Assembly (NCBI GenBank): GCA_022969215.1
Contig: JALJPA010000011.1
Coordinates: forward strand, 1-44,510
DNA from: Colwellia sp.
Lineage (GTDB): Bacteria; Pseudomonadota; Gammaproteobacteria; Enterobacterales; Alteromonadaceae
DNA length: 44,510 nucleotides
Direction of reading: 5' to 3'
Position numbers and translations under genes: made by a program. Positions within the stretch are counted from its first letter, which is position 1. Every line of letters begins with the position of its first letter. A model generated the notes under the pieces. It saw only the letters and a program-made list of their open reading frames with translations, did no database searches and was not told the DNA's origin. Below are positions 9,341 to 18,629 of this stretch, one piece after another.

Positions 9341-9390
9341 AAAAAAGGCTGACATCCGCTAGAGAAAATAGTGGTCAATGTCAGCCCTTT
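9341..9390 (+). terminator. Hairpin downstream of the amidohydrolase
   Basis: AAAGGCTGACAT (ending 9355) pairs with ATGTCAGCCCTTT (9378-9390). The loop is about 20 nt and the stem is followed by TTTGG. It lies about 100 bp past the amidohydrolase stop and is a plausible though long-looped terminator. Confidence 0.45.
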
Positions 9391-9433
9391 GGTAAACGTC
9401 CTTTACCTGCCCAATGCTAAGTAGCATGGCACT

Positions 9434-9571
9434 TTAATTACTATTTTTCTGGCAATACTGATCGCCATAATAGTTGTTTGAATAATTACAATTAAGCGCC
9501 GGTTTTTTAGCACTAGTTACATTGAAAATAGATTTTATGTTATTAGTTAAATTATTAAATATATTTTTCAT
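9434..9571 (-). CDS. Candidate 45-residue peptide with two cysteines
   Basis: A minus-strand frame from ATG (9569-9571) to TAA (9434-9436), giving a 45-residue peptide. It begins MKNIFNNLTNNIKSIF and ends NYYGDQYCQKNSN. A good ribosome site, AGGTGA, lies six bases before the ATG. Upstream, TTTACT and CATAAT boxes 17 bp apart could form a promoter. The N-terminal part could form a short basic amphipathic helix. The C-terminal part is rich in Asn/Tyr and holds two Cys 13 residues apart. I do not recognise a family. It lies between the amidohydrolase and oxyR. Only the ribosome site and plausible composition support it. Confidence 0.4.
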   Translation of the reverse strand: MKNIFNNLTNNIKSIFNVTSAKKPALNCNYSNNYYGDQYCQKNSN

Positions 9572-9720
9572 TTTGCTTCACCTTGTCTATTTAAGATGAA
9601 GCTATTATGCGCCACTGACGTAGTTCAGTAAATTTAACAATATCGAACATATTCTTCTATAAAACTAAATCACTGAATAGCTGAATCCTAAGTAAGTTAA
9701 AAATAAGCTAGAACTAGCTA

Positions 9721-9780
9721 AACCAAACTAAGCAGAACTAAGCAGAACTAAGCAGAACTAAGCAGAACTAAAAAAAACTT
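9721..9780. repeat. 10-bp tandem repeat at the oxyR 3' end
   Basis: AGCAGAACTA is repeated exactly four times at 9731-9770, flanked by degenerate copies (AACCAAACTA before, AAAAAAACTT after). The last degenerate copy touches the oxyR stop codon. It is a short non-coding tandem array. On the oxyR transcript it would give a T-rich 3' end. Confidence 0.85.
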
Positions 9781-10687
9781 AAGCCAAGCTACATTTATGG
9801 GTCAATTGTTCAGTAAAAATATCTTGCAGCATAGTTAACTCATTGGTTCTGACATAATTGGGCCTGATCACTAAGGCAATGGTTCTATGTGGGCCCGGTT
9901 CATTTAGGTGAATAGCCCTAATTTCTGATTCGTTATAGGTTAGTTGGTCTAAAGCCATTTGTGGCACTAATGTAGTACCAAGCTTACCGGCGACCATTTG
10001 AATTAGGGTATGTAAACTGGCGGAATCAAAATCTGTGTCTTGCTTTTGGTTTTGTAATCGACAAGCGGCCAAGGCGTGTTCCTTTAAACAATGTCCATCT
10101 TTTAACAACATCAGTTTATCAATTTCTAGCTCATCGCTGCTAATTTCCTGAACTTTATCCGGGCATTCATCTTTATGGCAAACCCAATAAAAATCCTCTT
10201 GCCAAAATTCAAAACTCATTAAGCCCTCAATCGGGTAAGGCAAAGCCAATATAGCAGCATCAATTTCGCCTGTGCGCACCTTATCCACTAAAACTTGTGA
10301 TTGATCTTCAATAATTTTTAATTTAAAACTCGGATACTGCTTTCTAACTTCCGGTAAAACTTTAGGTAACAGATAAGGACCAATGGTAGGGATCACTCCC
10401 AGAGTCATAGGGCTAGCAAATGGCTGCTTATCGCTTTGCGCTATTTGTAACAGCTCATCTAATGCTAACTTCACTTTTTTAGCTTTATCTAGTATCAATT
10501 GTCCCTTATTGGTAACTAATACCTGCTTATTATTACGTTCAAAAACAGTAACACCTAACTGTTTCTCAAATTCAGTAATGGCGGTACTTAATGCAGATTG
10601 CGAGACATTACATGCCTCTGCCGCCTTTTTAAAGTGTAAAGTTTTTTCTATAGCTAAGGCATAGTGCAGTTGTTTTAATGAGATCAT
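9779..10687 (-). CDS. oxyR: Hydrogen-peroxide-sensing LysR regulator OxyR
   Basis: A 302-residue LysR-type regulator with the N-terminal winged helix (KAAEACNVSQSALSTAITEFEKQLG) and a substrate domain that includes LLKDGHCLKEHALAACR. Cys200 and Cys209 correspond to E. coli OxyR Cys199 and Cys208, which form the peroxide-induced disulfide, and the GHC context is conserved. OxyR activates catalase and other defence genes when oxidised. It sits back to back with the exported katG gene, and a second catalase follows, supporting the name. A 10-bp tandem array abuts the stop codon. Confidence 0.93.
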   Translation of the reverse strand: MISLKQLHYALAIEKTLHFKKAAEACNVSQSALSTAITEFEKQLGVTVFERNNKQVLVTNKGQLILDKAKKVKLALDELLQIAQSDKQPFASPMTLGVIPTIGPYLLPKVLPEVRKQYPSFKLKIIEDQSQVLVDKVRTGEIDAAILALPYPIEGLMSFEFWQEDFYWVCHKDECPDKVQEISSDELEIDKLMLLKDGHCLKEHALAACRLQNQKQDTDFDSASLHTLIQMVAGKLGTTLVPQMALDQLTYNESEIRAIHLNEPGPHRTIALVIRPNYVRTNELTMLQDIFTEQLTHKCSLA

Positions 10688-10885
10688 ATTTTATATGGCA
10701 ATTTAAAGTTAGCTTTTAATGAACATAGATAAGATTTTAATCATAAATATGAAATTAGTCATCAATTTAACCATGAGAAAAATAGAAGCTTATCTTCAAG
10801 TTAATCAATTTTAAAATATGCTGGATCGCTTTTACACTTAGTGCAACTAAATTTAAGCTACTCATACAGTTAGAGGAATACCCAC
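10688..10885. promoter_or_regulatory. oxyR-katG divergent promoter region
   Basis: A 198-bp AT-rich divergent intergenic region expected to hold the OxyR operator. I see ATAG-containing partial matches (such as ATAGATAAGATT near 10727 and ATAGAAGCTTATCT near 10783) but no convincing full ATAG-N7-CTAT series. Operator position therefore unresolved. Confidence 0.4.
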
Positions 10886-13108
10886 ATGTTTAAAAAAACA
10901 CTGCCTATTGCTGCGGCAATTTCTGTTGCGCTCACATCAATGCTACTACCGGCAACGGCGTTAGCAAGCAACGAAGCAAAAACCAATCAATTTTGGTGGC
11001 CTGAACAACTAAACCTAACACCACTGCGTCAACATGGCGCTGAATCGAATCCTTACGGCGAGCAATTTAATTATGCCAAAGAGTTTGCCAAGCTAAATTT
11101 AGCACAGCTTAAAGAAGATATTCAAACTACGCTTACTGACTCAAAAGCTTGGTGGCCTGCAGATTGGGGACATTATGGCCCATTGATGATACGCATGGCT
11201 TGGCACAGTGCTGGTGTTTATCGTGTGCATGATGGCCGTGGTGGAGCATCTGGCGGACAACAACGATTCGACCCGCTAAACAGTTGGCCAGATAATGCCA
11301 ATTTAGACAAAGCCCGTCGTTTATTATGGCCGGTTAAACAAAAGTACGGCCGTCAACTTTCTTGGGCTGATTTAATGGTACTTTCAGGCAATGTTGCTCT
11401 TGAATCTATGGGCTTTAAAACCTTTGGTTTTGCTGGTGGTAGAACCGATGATTGGGAACCCGATTTAGTTTACTGGGGACCTGAAACAGCCATGCTTACT
11501 GATGAACGTAGAGATAAAAAGGGAAAACTAAAAGGCCCATTGGCAGCAGTAGAAATGGGCTTGATTTATGTTAACCCGGAAGGTCCACACGGTAACCCTG
11601 ATCCGCTGTTAGCTGCTAAAGATATCAGAATGTCATTTGGCCGTATGGCAATGAATGATGAAGAAATAGTGGCATTACTTGCCGGTGGCCATACTTTAGG
11701 TAAAGCTCATGGCGCGAAAAAACCTAACAAATGTGTTGGCGCAGAGCCAGCGGCGGCAAGTATTGAAAACCAAGGCCTAGGCTGGAAAAACAAATGCGAT
11801 AGCGGTGTTGGCGCAGATACCATTACCAGTGGCTTAGAAGGCGCATGGACGGTAACCCCGACAAAGTGGTCATCTAATTACTTAGACAATCTAATGAACT
11901 TTAACTGGGTACTAACAAAAAGCCCCGCAGGTGCAAAACAGTGGATTCCTGACAATAAAGCAGCGGCTAATTTAGTGCCTGATGCTCACATCCCTAATAA
12001 GCGTAACGCACCGATTATGTTCACTACCGATATTGCTTTGAAGGAAGATCCTAGCTTTCGCAAAATTGTTGAGCGTTTTAGAAAAGACCCAAGTCAATTT
12101 GATAAAGCCTTTGCTAAAGCTTGGTTTAAGTTAACCCACAGAGATATGGGCCCTAGAGCAAGATATGTTGGCGCAGAAGTGCCAAGTGAAGTATTAACTT
12201 GGCAAGACCCTATTCCAGCAATAAAACACCCGCTTATTACCAAAAAAGATATCGTCAAACTTAAACAGCAAATTGTTAATTCCGGTTTAACCACCGCTGA
12301 GTTAGTAAGAACAGCATGGGCAGCAGCGTCTAGTCATAGAGTTACTGATATGCGAGGTGGTGCCAACGGTGCTCGTATAAAGCTTGCACCGCAAAATAAC
12401 TGGTCGGTAAATAACCCGAAAGAGTTAAACAAGGTATTAGCTAAACTTGTCACAATTCAGGCGACATACAACAAAAAATCGTCTTCGAGCCAAGTATCAC
12501 TGGCTGATGTAATCGTTTTAGCTGGCGCTGCGGCAATCGAAAATTCTGCCAAGCAAGCTGGCACTCAGGTTACCGTGCCATTTGTTCCTGGTCGTGCTGA
12601 TGCGATCCAAGCGCAAACTGATGTTAAATCGTTTAATTACTTAGAACCGAAAGCTGATGGCTTCCGTAACTTCTTTACCGATGAAAGCTATATGTCACCA
12701 GCAGAAATGTTAGTGGACAAAGCCAACTCACTTGGTTTAAATGTGCCTGAAATGACGGTACTTGTTGGCGGTTTGCGTACGCTTGATGCCAACTATGATG
12801 GCTCATCTTACGGTGTATTCACTAATAAACCCGGAGTGCTAAGCAATGACTTCTTTGTCAACTTATTAGATATGGCTACCGTGTGGAGTAAAGATGAATC
12901 TAAGGTAGGAATTTATCTAGGCCATGACCGCGCTTCTGGTCAATTAAAGTGGCAAGCAACACCGGTTGATTTAATTTTTGGCTCTAACTCAGAATTAAGA
13001 GCCATTGCTGAAGTTTACGCTTCAGACGATGCCGATAAGAAGTTCATTAATGACTTTATTGCCGCTTGGGTTAAAGTCATGCAGTTAGATCGCTTTGACT
13101 TAAAATAG
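10886..13108 (+). CDS. katG: Exported catalase-peroxidase
   Basis: A 740-residue bifunctional haem catalase-peroxidase. Distal residues Arg103, Trp106 and His107 are in RMAWHSAG. The covalent adduct partners are Trp106, Tyr228 ([14 protein letters not shown]) and Met254 (RMAMNDEE). The proximal haem ligand is His269 ([11 protein letters not shown]). The C-terminal non-haem copy of the domain is present, so the length is full. The first 28 residues form a clear signal peptide ([20 protein letters not shown], then ALAS), so this is a periplasmic enzyme of the KatP/KatG2 type rather than the usual cytoplasmic KatG. GAGGAA precedes the ATG. It is divergent from oxyR and presumably OxyR-activated. 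Confidence 0.95.
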   Translation: MFKKTLPIAAAISVALTSMLLPATALASNEAKTNQFWWPEQLNLTPLRQHGAESNPYGEQFNYAKEFAKLNLAQLKEDIQTTLTDSKAWWPADWGHYGPLMIRMAWHSAGVYRVHDGRGGASGGQQRFDPLNSWPDNANLDKARRLLWPVKQKYGRQLSWADLMVLSGNVALESMGFKTFGFAGGRTDDWEPDLVYWGPETAMLTDERRDKKGKLKGPLAAVEMGLIYVNPEGPHGNPDPLLAAKDIRMSFGRMAMNDEEIVALLAGGHTLGKAHGAKKPNKCVGAEPAAASIENQGLGWKNKCDSGVGADTITSGLEGAWTVTPTKWSSNYLDNLMNFNWVLTKSPAGAKQWIPDNKAAANLVPDAHIPNKRNAPIMFTTDIALKEDPSFRKIVERFRKDPSQFDKAFAKAWFKLTHRDMGPRARYVGAEVPSEVLTWQDPIPAIKHPLITKKDIVKLKQQIVNSGLTTAELVRTAWAAASSHRVTDMRGGANGARIKLAPQNNWSVNNPKELNKVLAKLVTIQATYNKKSSSSQVSLADVIVLAGAAAIENSAKQAGTQVTVPFVPGRADAIQAQTDVKSFNYLEPKADGFRNFFTDESYMSPAEMLVDKANSLGLNVPEMTVLVGGLRTLDANYDGSSYGVFTNKPGVLSNDFFVNLLDMATVWSKDESKVGIYLGHDRASGQLKWQATPVDLIFGSNSELRAIAEVYASDDADKKFINDFIAAWVKVMQLDRFDLK

Positions 13109-13167
13109 CGTATAAACAGCGTAAACTTAAAAGAAAGCCCAAATAGAGTTAGGGTTAAGCTTTAACT

Positions 13168-13210
13168 AAAAAGCGAGTAGCTGCCATTGGCAGTACTCGC
13201 TTTTTTATTT
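13168..13210 (+). terminator. Rho-independent terminator of katG
   Basis: AAAAGCGAGTA-g-CTGCCA / TGGCAG-TACTCGCTTTT forms a long nearly perfect stem followed by TTTTTTATTTTTT, about 60 bp past the katG stop. Confidence 0.88.
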
Positions 13211-13284
13211 TTTCAACTTGTCCCGTCCTAAATACGGTAAACACTTTGAGTAGGTCTGATGAGCAAGGCCTTATGTGTAAACTC

Positions 13285-14718
13285 TTATAAACCTAATGCT
13301 GCTTTAATCCCTGCGCCATAAGCAGCATCCGCAGCAGTACAATGTTTAATATGACGCTGCTTTATTTCATCAGACACGTCGTTCATTGAGCCAGCAGTAT
13401 TATCAAACAAGACTTGTTGCTGCTCTGCAGACATTAAGCGGAATAAATCACCTGCTTGAGAAAAGTAATCCTCATCTTCGCGATGATCCCAATGGGCGGC
13501 ATAACCTTGTAAATCTAATGGCGGCTCTGAAAAATCTGGTTGCTCAGCCCACTCACCTTGGCTATTAGGCTCATAACCAATAGTTGCTCCTTGGTTACCA
13601 TCGGTGCGCATTTGTCCATCTCGGTGATAACTATTTACCGGACAGCGCGGGGCATTCACTGGTATATGATTATGGTTTACCCCTAAACGATAACGCTGGG
13701 CATCGCCGTAGGAAAATAATCGTCCTTGCAACATTTTATCAGGAGAAAAACTGATACCCGGAACTACATTGGCAGGGTTAAAAGCAGATTGTTCAACATC
13801 GGCAAAGAAGTTTTCCGGATTACGGTTTAACTCCATAATACCAACTTCAATTAACGGATAATCTTTGTGTGGCCATATCTTAGTTAAATCAAAGGGATGG
13901 TAAGCGACTTTCTTAGCATCCGCTTCCGGCATAATTTGCACCTTTAAGGTCCACTTGGGAAAGTCATTATTTTCAATCGACTCGAATAAGTCTCTTTGAT
14001 GACTTTCTCGGTCTTTACCAACGATGGCTTCGGCCTCAGCGTCGGTTAAATTTTTAATGCCTTGTTGAGATTTCAAGTGAAACTTCACCCAAAAACGTTC
14101 ATTGTTAGCATTGATAAAGCTAAAGGTATGACTGCCAAAACCATGCATATGACGGTAAGTGGCTGGAATACCGCGGTCGCTCATTACGATAGTAATTTGA
14201 TGTAATGCTTCCGGCAGTGAGGTCCAAAAGTCCCAGTTATTAGTGGCACTGCGCATATTGGTTTTAGGGTCACGTTTTACCGCATGATTTAAGTCGGGGA
14301 ACTTTAACGGGTCTCTTAAGAAAAACACTGGCGTGTTATTACCAACTAAATCCCAATTGCCCTCTTCGGTGTAAAACTTAACGGCAAAGCCACGAATATC
14401 GCGCTCGGCATCGGCGGCGCCACGCTCACCTGCTACGGTCGTAAAGCGAGTGAATAACTCGGTTTCTTTACCTATTGCTGAAAATATTTTTGCACGAGTG
14501 TATTTGCTGATGTCATGGGTAACCGTAAACTTACCAAAGGCACCAGAGCCCTTTGCATGCATACGTCTTTCGGGTATTACTTCACGATCAAAATGGGCTA
14601 ATTTCTCTAAATACCAAACATCTTGTAAAAGTTGCGGCCCGCGCGGTCCTGCGGTCATAATGTTTTGATTATCAGCCACTGGGCAGCCAGCGGCTGTGGT
14701 TAGTTTCTTTTTAGACAT
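13285..14718 (-). CDS. katA: Monofunctional haem catalase (small-subunit clade)
   Basis: A 477-residue catalase from the ATG at 14718. GAGG lies nine bases before this ATG, while the upstream in-frame TTG at 14733 is less likely. The distal His54 is in [13 protein letters not shown], Asn is in [13 protein letters not shown], and the proximal haem-ligand Tyr337 is in [14 protein letters not shown]. The length and the [13 protein letters not shown] segment fit clade-3 small-subunit catalases. No signal peptide is seen, so it is cytoplasmic and complements the exported katG next door. It is convergent with katG and probably an OxyR target (inference). Confidence 0.94.
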   Translation of the reverse strand: MSKKKLTTAAGCPVADNQNIMTAGPRGPQLLQDVWYLEKLAHFDREVIPERRMHAKGSGAFGKFTVTHDISKYTRAKIFSAIGKETELFTRFTTVAGERGAADAERDIRGFAVKFYTEEGNWDLVGNNTPVFFLRDPLKFPDLNHAVKRDPKTNMRSATNNWDFWTSLPEALHQITIVMSDRGIPATYRHMHGFGSHTFSFINANNERFWVKFHLKSQQGIKNLTDAEAEAIVGKDRESHQRDLFESIENNDFPKWTLKVQIMPEADAKKVAYHPFDLTKIWPHKDYPLIEVGIMELNRNPENFFADVEQSAFNPANVVPGISFSPDKMLQGRLFSYGDAQRYRLGVNHNHIPVNAPRCPVNSYHRDGQMRTDGNQGATIGYEPNSQGEWAEQPDFSEPPLDLQGYAAHWDHREDEDYFSQAGDLFRLMSAEQQQVLFDNTAGSMNDVSDEIKQRHIKHCTAADAAYGAGIKAALGL

Positions 14719-14894
14719 ATTCAAAAACCTCAAACTAAAATGTTAACGGGTTAATTAAACGCCTAATAATTCTAGCTGATATTTATCAACAATCTATTGA
14801 GCTAGCTCAATATTTTATAATTTATTAAGATATTTCATTAGCTATCAGATTTGTAAAGTTGCTAAGTAAAATTTGTACCTATAAAAATTGATGT

Positions 14895-17201
14895 TCAAGA
14901 CAAAGAGCGAAGTTTTTTTGCTGCTAGGTAGTTTTTAAACTGCTCAAAGGGTAAAGGCTTAGCAAAGAAATACCCTTGCCCATATTCACAATTAAGTTGT
15001 TGCAATAGTTGCTGTTGTTGCTCTGTTTCTATGCCTTCTGCGATAACTTTCATCTTCAGTTTATTTGCCATCATAATAATGGCTTCACAAAGGGCAAGGT
15101 CATCACTTTCTGTTACCATCTTTTGTACAAACGATTTATCAATTTTTAGGTAATTTGCTTTAAATAATTTTAAATATGACAGTGAAGAGTAACCGGTACC
15201 AAAATCATCAATCGAAATAGCAATACCTGCGTTATGAATCAATTCAAACATATCATTAATCTTATCGCCTGATTCCATCAATAAGTTTTCTGTTATTTCT
15301 AAAGCAATTGCACCAGGTGCAATACCCTCTTTTTGCAGGCTGACCAGCCAGTTAATAATGTTGCCTTTATCTGCTTGATACTGCAGCGGTGAAGTATTAA
15401 TGCTCAGCTGAAAATCAGGATGAAATTCAGTTCGTAAAGTATCTATGGTTTCAATGGCAGCTTTAAAAACCCAGTCACTGATCTCAATAATTAAACCGGT
15501 CTCTTCAGCGAGTGGAATAAATAGCTCAGGGCTAATAAAACCTTTTGATGGGTGGTTCCAGCGTATTAATACTTCAGCCTTATATATTTCATTGTTTGAT
15601 AAATTAATTATTGGTTGGTAAACCAAGCTAAATTCCTCGTTATCAATGGCCTTTCTTATATCATTAATTAACGCCACTCTATTGTTAATAGCGTCACGCA
15701 TAGAGGCAGTAAAAAATTGGTAATTTTCTCGACCTAAGCTTTTTGCGCTATACATGGCCTGATCAGCATTCTTTAACAAGATATCTATATTGGTAGCATC
15801 GTCAGGGTAAATGGTGACACCAAGGCTACCTGAAGTATGAATGGTCTCCCCTACCAGTGAATAAGGTGTGCTCAACTTGCTAATTATCTTTTGGCAAATG
15901 CTATTGAGCCCTTGTAAGTCAACGAGCTCATTAATAATAACAACAAACTCATCTCCACCTAAACGGGCAACAATATCATTTTCACGCATAACAGATTTGA
16001 TTCGCTTAGCTACTTCGACCAATAGCGCATCACCGACATCATGGCCTAGGGTATCGTTTACATCTTTAAAGTTGTCGAGATCTAAGAAGATAATGGCCAA
16101 TTTCGTCCGCTTTCTTTGGCAAGTTCTCAGTGCTAAAGCTAGGTGTTCTCTCATCATATTTCGATTAGGTAAACCCGTTAACGAATCAAAATTTGCATGG
16201 CGCCAAATGGCTTTATTCGCTTGCACACGTTCAATAGCAATACTGGCAAGTTGAGAGAAATTATCTATTAAGTCAAATTGCTCTTTCGTGGGGCTGCTCT
16301 TTTGTTCATGATAAATAGCAAAGGTACCAATAACGTCACCCGATGAAGAAATTATCGGCTCTGACCAACAAGCGCCTAATTTTGCCTTTGCTGCCAATTC
16401 TGCCCATGGAGCCCAAAAAGCATGAGTAGCAATATCTTCAACAATTACACGTTTACCGGTAAAAGCTGCACTACCACAAGAGCCAACACCTTCACCTATA
16501 GCAACGCCTTCAATAGCTTGGTTATAAAAGTCAGGCAAGGATTGTCCTGCCCCTACAGTCAGGTTAGTTCTTGCTTCGTTGAGTAGTAAAATACTACAGC
16601 GTACCTCTTTAAATTCAAGTTCAGCCGAGCTTACAATTGCGCGCAAAACCTTCTTCAATGAGCTGGAATTTACAATGAGCTCAAGGATTTCATTTCTATA
16701 TCTTGATAATCTTTGATTCGCTTGAATCTTGCTATTGTTAATTTCTACTGTGACAGAGAAAATATAAGCAAAGGCACTAGTGATGGTATATGCCGGTAAA
16801 ATTACCAGCATTAATACCCAATCAGAATCTAGATAGGTATTGATAAAAAAAGTGCTGAAGGAGCAAATAAAGAGCAGCAAGGCAAATAGAGGCCTGAGTA
16901 GATAAAATGCTGCGATGATTAAAGGAAAGGCCCAAAAAGCATAGGAAAAACCTTTCAGAAATAGCAGTAAAATCCAAGTGGCTGATGCAAATACAGCAAT
17001 GATAGTAGCTGATAACTCGACTTTACGAGTTCTATAACTATAGGTAAAAGTAGAAATTAGCATAATGACTAAAAACAGATCTGCCAAAGCGATAAAATAT
17101 TCTTGCTTAAAAATTCGTAAACCGATAATTGGTAATATAACTATTGCAGTTATAGCTGTTGATGAAAGTAACGCTAACTCTTTATTTGTTCTATTTTTCA
17201 C
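14895..17201 (-). CDS. Membrane GAF-GGDEF-EAL c-di-GMP protein
   Basis: A 768-residue protein from a GTG start. In order it has about five or six hydrophobic helices (to about residue 160), a GAF domain (about 187-330, with GAGQSLPDFYNQ and GEGVGSCGSAAFTG), a GGDEF domain (about 345-500) and an EAL domain (about 515-760). The cyclase motif is intact (RLGGDEFVVI) with an I-site RENDIVARLGGDEF. The phosphodiesterase side has EVL in place of EAL but keeps the other key residues (NTS, EITE, DDFGTGYSS, KIDKSFV, AEGIE). It could therefore make and/or degrade c-di-GMP in response to a small-molecule signal at the GAF domain. No adjacent partner is evident. Confidence 0.9.
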   Translation of the reverse strand: MKNRTNKELALLSSTAITAIVILPIIGLRIFKQEYFIALADLFLVIMLISTFTYSYRTRKVELSATIIAVFASATWILLLFLKGFSYAFWAFPLIIAAFYLLRPLFALLLFICSFSTFFINTYLDSDWVLMLVILPAYTITSAFAYIFSVTVEINNSKIQANQRLSRYRNEILELIVNSSSLKKVLRAIVSSAELEFKEVRCSILLLNEARTNLTVGAGQSLPDFYNQAIEGVAIGEGVGSCGSAAFTGKRVIVEDIATHAFWAPWAELAAKAKLGACWSEPIISSSGDVIGTFAIYHEQKSSPTKEQFDLIDNFSQLASIAIERVQANKAIWRHANFDSLTGLPNRNMMREHLALALRTCQRKRTKLAIIFLDLDNFKDVNDTLGHDVGDALLVEVAKRIKSVMRENDIVARLGGDEFVVIINELVDLQGLNSICQKIISKLSTPYSLVGETIHTSGSLGVTIYPDDATNIDILLKNADQAMYSAKSLGRENYQFFTASMRDAINNRVALINDIRKAIDNEEFSLVYQPIINLSNNEIYKAEVLIRWNHPSKGFISPELFIPLAEETGLIIEISDWVFKAAIETIDTLRTEFHPDFQLSINTSPLQYQADKGNIINWLVSLQKEGIAPGAIALEITENLLMESGDKINDMFELIHNAGIAISIDDFGTGYSSLSYLKLFKANYLKIDKSFVQKMVTESDDLALCEAIIMMANKLKMKVIAEGIETEQQQQLLQQLNCEYGQGYFFAKPLPFEQFKNYLAAKKLRSLS

Positions 17202-17412
17202 AGAAAACTTAGCCCTTCAATGAGTGAGAAATCAAATCTTCCTTTAAATATAAATAATAAAAAGACATAATTCAATGGATTAGAGCTACCTTTGCCGATA
17301 TATGAATTTTTTTTTGCTTACCGGGTAATGATGATTAAATGTTATGCGGTTTGCTTTAAAATAAAGCAGGCTTATTACCACTAACCATACTGTTGTTTTT
17401 TGTTTATAAAAA

Positions 17413-17448
17413 AGCCTTCTAGTTGGCGGTTAACCAGAGTAGAAGGCT
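17413..17448 (-). terminator. Rho-independent terminator of the PEP-CTERM gene
   Basis: On the minus strand, AGCCTTCT and AGAAGGCT form an 8-bp stem with a loop containing a GGTTAACC inner palindrome, followed by TTTTTTATAAAC. It lies about 30 bp beyond the PEP-CTERM stop. Confidence 0.85.
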
Positions 17449-17480
17449 GTTATCTGAAAATTTTATACCTTTTAACTAGT

Positions 17481-18269
17481 TTACTGCTTTTTCTTCTTGC
17501 GACGAGATAATCCCATTGCCGCTAGACCTAAACCAATAATACCGAGAGAACCAGGCTCCGGCACAGGCACAGAGTCTTTTGCAGCAAAAGCGACTGAGCT
17601 AGCAATTACCGATAACATTTCATCACTGATAGTATCGTCATAAGCCATGCCGTCATTAATATGAACGACAGTACCACCGTTAACATTGCTATATGAAAGC
17701 AATGGAATACCAGCACCGTCTTCCATCACTACAATAGTGCCATCATTTGCAATAACATCTGAATAAGTATCATTGTCGCCATTGCCTTCGGAAAATGACG
17801 AAGATAATAAACCATTAACTAAATCATGATCTTCATAACCGGCAGAAGCGTTCCAAGCCGCTTCATAGTAATAATTGCCGTTGTAGGTTACTGGCATTAA
17901 AGCCGCTACCGGCTCTTCGATGACATCTTTTCTATCATAGGCATACCATTCAGTGAATATTAAGCCACCGCCACCGGCAACAAAGTCCAAAATAGACTGA
18001 TTAGCGGCAACTGAATCGCCATACTCACCTAAAGCAGAGCCATACTCATAACCATCAAGATACAGAATAACATCGATATCAGCTGGCATAGAACCGTCCC
18101 AGTCATAATAGTTAGTATCACTGGTTACTGTATGGCCAAGACTTTCTAAATACGGACTAATAAATGTTTCAGAGTAATTATCTCCTAACACAAAAATAGC
18201 AGCAGCCTGAGCGTTAGCAGCAGCAACAACTGAACCTGCGGCGATCAAAAATTGTGTCCATTTATTCAT
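17481..18269 (-). CDS. PEP-CTERM sorting-signal protein with a flavodoxin/ThuA-like fold
   Basis: Started at the ATG at 18269 (262 residues), which opens a signal peptide (MNKWTQFLIAAGSVVAAANA). The C-terminus carries the canonical PEP-CTERM anchor: PVPEPGSL, a hydrophobic helix GIIGLGLAAMGL and a basic tail SRRKKKKQ. Such proteins are processed by an exosortase and exported with exopolysaccharide; no exosortase gene is in this window. The body (IFVLGDNYSETFISPYLESLGH, DVILYLDGYEYG, FVAGGGGLIFTEWYAYDR) resembles a class I glutamine amidotransferase-like or ThuA-like Rossmann fold (inference). It is acidic and Tyr/Gly/Asp-rich. A start at 18311 is possible but would bury the signal peptide. 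Confidence 0.8.
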   Translation of the reverse strand: MNKWTQFLIAAGSVVAAANAQAAAIFVLGDNYSETFISPYLESLGHTVTSDTNYYDWDGSMPADIDVILYLDGYEYGSALGEYGDSVAANQSILDFVAGGGGLIFTEWYAYDRKDVIEEPVAALMPVTYNGNYYYEAAWNASAGYEDHDLVNGLLSSSFSEGNGDNDTYSDVIANDGTIVVMEDGAGIPLLSYSNVNGGTVVHINDGMAYDDTISDEMLSVIASSVAFAAKDSVPVPEPGSLGIIGLGLAAMGLSRRKKKKQ

Positions 18270-18629
18270 ATCGGTATATTCCATGAAGTTTTTAATATTT
18301 GCAGAAGCCATTCAAAAAGCAAGAATCGCACCAAAAATAAAATTCACTATATATCAATAACATAGAGATAAAATAGCAAGACTAGGTAAACTAAGTGTTA
18401 AATAGACTGACACTAAACAACCATAACAGGTTAAGAAAACTATCAATTAATGAAGGACTTGGAGTTTTACTCTTAGTAAATCTCTCTAGCGGATACGGTT
18501 ACTAAAGGAAAAATTTAGTCTACCTTAGTTTTTTATTTCTAGTGACTTTTACTAAAAAGTTAAGATAACACCGCCTGTTTACTTGGTTGAGTGTATAGTT
18601 AACTAAAGCTTTTCAACATATTATCTTGT
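18270..18629. other. Non-coding divergent region
   Basis: About 360 bp between the divergent PEP-CTERM and EAL-HDOD genes. It is AT-rich and must hold both promoters, but I see no gene, repeat or clear operator. Confidence 0.5.

Noticed and set aside
9721-9780. CRISPR-like repeat array
   Set aside because: Units are 10 bp and directly tandem with no spacers.
10688-10885. Exact OxyR operator
   Set aside because: Only partial ATAG matches, none close enough to the ATAG-N7-CTAT pattern to call a site.
17481-18311. Earlier start of the PEP-CTERM gene at 18311
   Set aside because: It would place 14 residues before the signal peptide; the ATG at 18269 gives a normal signal sequence.
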